DNA of 8,879 nt from a bacterium. Lineage in GTDB: Bacteria; Desulfobacterota; GWC2-55-46; DRQE01. Below the pieces are notes generated by a model. That model saw nothing but the letters and a program-made list of their open reading frames with translations, searched no databases and was not told the origin of the DNA. The position numbers were made by a program, and so were the translations under genes. The DNA lies in assembly GCA_027017505.1 (NCBI GenBank), contig JALUQR010000172.1, positions 1-8,879 of the forward strand. Reading direction: 5' to 3'. Below are positions 6,089-8,879 of this stretch, one piece after another. Position 1 is the stretch's first letter. Each line of letters starts with the position of its first letter.

Positions 6089-6965
6089 ATATGAGCTGGT
6101 ATTCAAAGCTTGCGTGAACCCTGACCTCCTCTATGGTGAAGTCCTCTGGAAAGGGGTTGAACGGAGATGCAAGCCTTATGGCAGTTACAGCTGCATCGTC
6201 CAGTGCAGGATAGTTTGAGGACTTAACTATCCGTATGTCCTTCACAGAGCCATCCCTGGTTATGACAAAGTCTATAAGGAGGCGTCCCTGCTCACCGTTT
6301 CGTATGGAGCTTAAGGGGTATTCCCAGTAAAACTCTATCTTCTGTTTCATGTCCAGAAGGTATCTGCTGTACTTAAGCTCAGAGGTATTCAGCGAGAGCA
6401 CCTTTCCCTTCTCCCTCTTGGGTGGCATCCTGCGGTATCTTTCCGTGAGCTCACGAAGCCTTTCCTCTGTGGGAAAGAGTGCAACAGGGGGTTCTGGCCT
6501 TCTCTCAGGTGGTGAGGGCAGGGGTATGGTTTTTTCAGAGGGTTCTTCCCTCTTAAGGATGGAGCTTTTACTGGCCTCTTTTGCGGGTTTTTCTGTGGCA
6601 ACCCTATTCTCTGTGGTTTTCCTTTCAGGGGATGGCTTTACCTTTTCCTGCAGGGGCCTTATCCTTTGAGCCCTTTTTTCAGGTGGTCCTGAGGTTTTTT
6701 TCTTTCTTTTTCTGGTAACTGTTTCTTCAGGAGGGGTTTTCTCCTTTTCAACCCTTACGGTTCTGTCGCTATAGGCAGAGGGTTTTTCTGGCCTCTTTTC
6801 TGTGGGTTTCACGGTCGGTGGCAGGGCAACAACATCAACGAAGACGGGCTGTTTTCTTTCCACGGTGGAGGGGCCTGAGGGTAGAAAAAAAAGTGCCATC
6901 CCCACAAGGATGTGTAAGACAAGGGAAAGGAAAACACACCACAGCTTTCTACTTTGTGTTGACAT
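6066..6965 (-). CDS. TonB-family energy transducer (TonB/TolA-like)
   Basis: The 299-residue protein has the three-part TonB build. A short cytoplasmic N-terminus and one membrane helix span about 8-28 and contain Ser14 and His18 in the SxxxH spacing used by TonB and TolA to engage ExbB/TolQ-type motors. A long Pro/Lys/Glu-rich periplasmic spacer covers about 32-190. A TonB C-terminal domain covers about 210-295, with FVITRDGSVKDIRIVKSSNY, then ALDDAAVTAIRLASPFNPFP. Such proteins carry proton-motive-force energy to outer-membrane receptors or keep envelope layers together. The SPFNPFP ending is closer to the generic TonB/TolA-like transducers than to enterobacterial TonB, so TonB and TolA roles cannot be told apart. 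No exbB/exbD, tolQ/tolR or receptor gene lies nearby. The ribosome-binding site (AGAAGAG) is modest. The 3' end overlaps gcvPB. Confidence 0.88.
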   Translation of the reverse strand: MSTQSRKLWCVFLSLVLHILVGMALFFLPSGPSTVERKQPVFVDVVALPPTVKPTEKRPEKPSAYSDRTVRVEKEKTPPEETVTRKRKKKTSGPPEKRAQRIRPLQEKVKPSPERKTTENRVATEKPAKEASKSSILKREEPSEKTIPLPSPPERRPEPPVALFPTEERLRELTERYRRMPPKREKGKVLSLNTSELKYSRYLLDMKQKIEFYWEYPLSSIRNGEQGRLLIDFVITRDGSVKDIRIVKSSNYPALDDAAVTAIRLASPFNPFPEDFTIEEVRVHASFEYQLIFIPYRYR

Positions 6966-7043
6966 AAAAGTGCTCTTCTGTCAATATGAAATTATTAAGG
7001 TAAATTTTAACCCAAAAACACAATAATAGCCACTGGTATGTAG
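6966..7043. other. AT-rich divergent spacer between the TonB-family gene and tatA
   Basis: This 78-nt spacer must hold the start signals of both divergent genes. It contains an imperfect 14-nt dyad (6999-7012, GGTAAATTTTAACC) and several AT-rich hexamers, but I find no -35/-10 pair with proper spacing on either strand. A TTGACA on the minus strand (6984-6979) is too close to the TonB-family ATG to drive it. Confidence 0.4.
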
Positions 7044-7217
7044 ATGTTCGGTATAGGCACAACAGAGCTTATAATAATCCTTCTTATAATCCTCATCATC
7101 TTTGGTGCGGGTAGACTCCCAGAGATAGGAAGCGGGCTTGGAAGGGCCCTGAAAAACTTCCGCAGAGAGACCACGGACGACGAAAAGGGCTCAGGAGAAG
7201 GGGGAAAGAAGGATTAG
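7044..7217 (+). CDS. tatA: Sec-independent protein translocase protein TatA
   Basis: A 57-residue TatA/TatE-type protein of the twin-arginine pathway, which moves folded proteins across the inner membrane. It begins MFGIGTTELIIILL: a short periplasmic N-terminus, then a very hydrophobic helix (about 8-20). The hinge FGAGRLPEIG (20-29) follows, then the amphipathic helix SGLGRALKNFRRE (30-42) and a short charged tail. The FG and LP residues of the hinge are the family hallmarks. It is at the small end of the family and could be missed by length filters. No clear Shine-Dalgarno sequence precedes it, and an ATG-TAG start-stop pair lies directly upstream. tatC and tatB are not in the window. Its TAG overlaps the stop of the convergent repeat-protein gene. 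Confidence 0.93.
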   Translation: MFGIGTTELIIILLIILIIFGAGRLPEIGSGLGRALKNFRRETTDDEKGSGEGGKKD

Positions 7218-7966
7218 GTGTTTTTGCCCTCCTTTTCTTTAAGAAGCTGGAGTGCACACATCTTAACCTGGGGATGAAGGGTTCTGTCCTCTGAGATGCG
7301 TTTAAGGTCCTGTGCAAGAAGGAACTCAAGAAGCCCTGTTGCAATCCTTGGAGGTGTGTAGGGGTTAAGCACAATAGCCTTTATAACTGGATACCTCTTT
7401 GACCACTTCTGGTGTGTGGCAACAAGCTTTAGTATTTCCGCAGAGTTTGGCCTCTGTGAGGCAATCTTTACCACCTCTGTCTCTGTTATGCGCGGGTTGG
7501 AAAGAAGGTTTTTTATGACCACCGGGTCAGGGTCTGAAAGAAGCCTGTCTATGGTGTCCTTATCGTTGAGTTTTGCAAGGGAGCGCCTTTCACCGAGTGT
7601 TATAAATTCCATCTTTGCCTCTTCTTCTGTGGAATAACCCCTCACTCCCCTTTTGTGTGGTGGAAGGTTTGTAAAAAGATGGGTAATCCTTTTTATACCC
7701 ATTTCAACTGCTGAAAGGTAGGTGAGCCTGTACTTTACCTCTCCGAGGACCTCTATCAGGGAGTCAGGGTCCACGAATATGGATTTAAGCCTTCGTACTC
7801 CTTCTATGGAGGAGTCCATGGTGTAGAGTCTTTCAAGGATGCGGGCTATCTCTTCAGGGCCCTGTAGCGAAAGCCTGCGCTTTAGAAGCTCAACCTGCAT
7901 CTTTCTTTCAGGCAGGGTGAGCACATCCTTAAGTAGAGATTCCACTATTGCCTCTATACTCTGCAT
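7214..7966 (-). CDS. Alpha-helical repeat (HEAT/LRV-like) protein of unknown function
   Basis: The 250-residue protein has no signal peptide or membrane helix and is probably cytoplasmic. I recognise no catalytic motif. The C-terminal half shows short helical repeats marked by an Asn-Pro or Asp-Pro turn and paired hydrophobic helices: LLSDPDPVVIKNLLSNPRIT (about 142-161), then VIKAIVLNPYTPPRIATGLL (194-213) and a weaker unit near 227-245. This is reminiscent of leucine-rich-variant/HEAT-like repeats, which usually bind other proteins. The N-terminal half (1-120) is a separate, mostly helical charged region. The gene starts 30 nt after the DUF3426-like gene, and the two are likely cotranscribed. 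No good ribosome-binding site is seen, so translation may depend on the upstream gene. Any functional assignment would be a guess. Confidence 0.75.
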   Translation of the reverse strand: MQSIEAIVESLLKDVLTLPERKMQVELLKRRLSLQGPEEIARILERLYTMDSSIEGVRRLKSIFVDPDSLIEVLGEVKYRLTYLSAVEMGIKRITHLFTNLPPHKRGVRGYSTEEEAKMEFITLGERRSLAKLNDKDTIDRLLSDPDPVVIKNLLSNPRITETEVVKIASQRPNSAEILKLVATHQKWSKRYPVIKAIVLNPYTPPRIATGLLEFLLAQDLKRISEDRTLHPQVKMCALQLLKEKEGKNT

Positions 7967-7996
7967 CTCTGGAAGGCAGTGTGGCAGTTGTATGGT

Positions 7997-8879
7997 TCAG
8001 GGTATGACCTCGAGCTCTGCCTGATACACCCCCTCGGGCACCTCTGTAAACACCACCATAACGGGGATTATCCCCCTCGGTGGTATGAGGCTTGTCTTCT
8101 GTCCCTTGAAGTGTTTTGCAAGCTCCTTCTTTGAGAGGGTCCTGAGCTCTTCTTTCGATACTATCCTGCCAGGGGAGGTAATCTTTGTTGCAATGGGTTT
8201 GCCCTCTTTGTTGTAGAGTATACCCCTTACAAGTCTCACACGCTGGGATTCCTCACGAAGATTCTTTATTCTTCCCTCAAGTGCGAACACGGTGCCCATG
8301 TTTTTGTTCTCAACAAACACACCCCTTATGCGCTCTATCTCAAGGGTTTTGGCCGTACCCTGAGATGGTGGCATGCCAAGTATGGTTGGCAGTGCACCAC
8401 TGAAGTAGAGTATTGCACCACCACCGTAGAGGAGTACCACCAGGATAAGCAACACCGGAAGCCTTCTTCTGGGTGCCTTTTTCTCCTCTTCCTCTGTCGC
8501 TGTGACGGGTTCTTCCGCAGGCTCCCCTTTCTTCTCCTCCTCGGCCGCAGGCTCTTCTGGCTCTTCGGCCTTCTCTTCTGGTTTTTCTTCCTCTCTGGAT
8601 TCCTCTTCCATGCGGGGCTGTGGTCTCTCTTCTGCGGTTACAGGCTCTGCAGGGCCTTCTTCAGAGCGGGGCTCTTCTTCAAGGCTGAAAGACTGGCCCT
8701 CTTCTTTTTCCTCTTCAGTGGCTGGTTCTTCTTCGAGGCTGAAAGACGGGGCCTTCTTCTCTTGCGGGGATTCCTCTTCAGAGCCTGCTGATACTGATGG
8801 CTCCTCTGTCTCTCCGACCTGCCAGGAGGACTCCTCTCTGGGCTCTTCCTCTTCTTTTTCCTCGCCTTCAGGTTTTGTG
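7997..8879 (-). CDS. DUF3426-like membrane protein with acidic linker (N-terminus outside window)
   Basis: The frame runs open to the window edge, so at least 293 residues are visible and the start is missing; the internal ATG at 8611 lies within low-complexity sequence and is unlikely to be the start. From the N-terminal side there is a Glu/Pro/Ser-rich linker of about 135 residues, a basic patch (APRRRLP), one membrane helix (LPVLLILVVLLYGGGAILYF) and a C-terminal beta-rich domain of about 125 residues. That domain (GVFVENKNMGTVFALEGRIKN, with later VMVVFTEVPEGVYQAELEVIP) resembles DUF3426. Proteins of this kind often start with an MJ0042-type zinc ribbon, which would lie upstream if present. 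The acidic linker would face the cytoplasm and the folded domain the outside. The function of the family is unknown. The linker has a repeated unit (see the repeat entry). Confidence 0.78.
   Translation of the reverse strand, partial: TKPEGEEKEEEEPREESSWQVGETEEPSVSAGSEEESPQEKKAPSFSLEEEPATEEEKEEGQSFSLEEEPRSEEGPAEPVTAEERPQPRMEEESREEEKPEEKAEEPEEPAAEEEKKGEPAEEPVTATEEEEKKAPRRRLPVLLILVVLLYGGGAILYFSGALPTILGMPPSQGTAKTLEIERIRGVFVENKNMGTVFALEGRIKNLREESQRVRLVRGILYNKEGKPIATKITSPGRIVSKEELRTLSKKELAKHFKGQKTSLIPPRGIIPVMVVFTEVPEGVYQAELEVIP
8669..8746 (-). repeat. In-frame SFSLEEEP repeat in the acidic linker
   Basis: The octapeptide SFSLEEEP is encoded twice, at 8746-8723 and 8692-8669, a period of 54 nt (18 codons). 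The intervening segments are related only in being Glu-rich. The copies differ at a few DNA positions, so the duplication is not very recent. A looser echo (AEPVTAEE and AEEPVTATEEEE) lies further along the same linker. Confidence 0.7.

Noticed and set aside
6349..6669. Plus-strand open frame opposite the TonB Pro/Lys-rich spacer
   Set aside because: Low-complexity complement of the spacer, without a ribosome-binding site or a domain.
6979..6984. TTGACA on the minus strand as a -35 for the TonB-family gene
   Set aside because: Only 13 nt separate it from the ATG, so the -10 and transcript start would fall inside the coding region, and no -10 match is found there.
8609..8611. Start of the DUF3426-like protein at the ATG ending at 8611
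   Set aside because: The frame continues without a stop to 8879 with the same Glu/Pro-rich composition, so this Met is internal.

Overview
The window reads as a compact chromosomal segment from a diderm (Gram-negative-type) bacterium. The evidence is a stand-alone ADP-heptose pathway nucleotidyltransferase, a TonB-type envelope protein, TatA and a sigma-54-type promoter ahead of glnBA. Codon choice leans to ATA for Ile and AGA/AGG for Arg at roughly mid GC. Together with a separate rfaE2, a split glycine dehydrogenase (gcvPB) and a DUF3426-like protein, this suggests a Nitrospirota (Thermodesulfovibrio-like) or Desulfobacterota-type lineage. That placement is inference; no rRNA or lineage marker lies in the window. 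I see no mobile element, tRNA, rRNA or CRISPR array, and gene style is uniform across the window.

Layout: (1) 1-1954, plus strand: a tightly packed run of a histidine kinase (5' end outside the window), comF (stop and start codons overlap) and rfaE2 (5-nt gap). (2) 1955-2021: a strong bidirectional-looking terminator between convergent rfaE2 and glnA. (3) 3802-2022, minus strand: glnB then glnA, 29 nt apart, led by a well-formed -24/-12 promoter with an upstream palindrome placed like an enhancer site. (4) 4089-6088, plus strand: a YacP/NYN-domain nuclease-like gene followed 17 nt later by gcvPB, with a near-consensus housekeeping promoter. (5) 6965-6066, minus strand: a TonB-family energy transducer whose 3' end overlaps gcvPB by 23 nt across a hairpin. 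(6) 7044-7217, plus strand: a 57-codon tatA. (7) 8879-7214, minus strand: a DUF3426-like, Glu-rich single-pass membrane protein (N-terminus outside the window) and a downstream alpha-helical repeat protein of unknown function, whose stop codon overlaps that of tatA on the opposite strand.

How the genes work together: glnB and glnA are the clearest functional unit. PII carries its uridylylation Tyr51 and glutamine synthetase carries the adenylylation Tyr398, so a full nitrogen cascade (GlnD/GlnE, NtrC-like activator plus RpoN) is expected elsewhere in the genome. TonB, TatA, RfaE2 and the DUF3426-like protein all concern the cell envelope but sit in separate transcription units. GcvPB needs GcvPA, GcvH and GcvT, none of which are present here. 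Most of the window is ordinary core metabolism. The least explained parts are the repeat-protein/DUF3426 pair, the palindromic glnB/yacP control region and the convergent gene overlaps. I did not find a convincing wholly new system.
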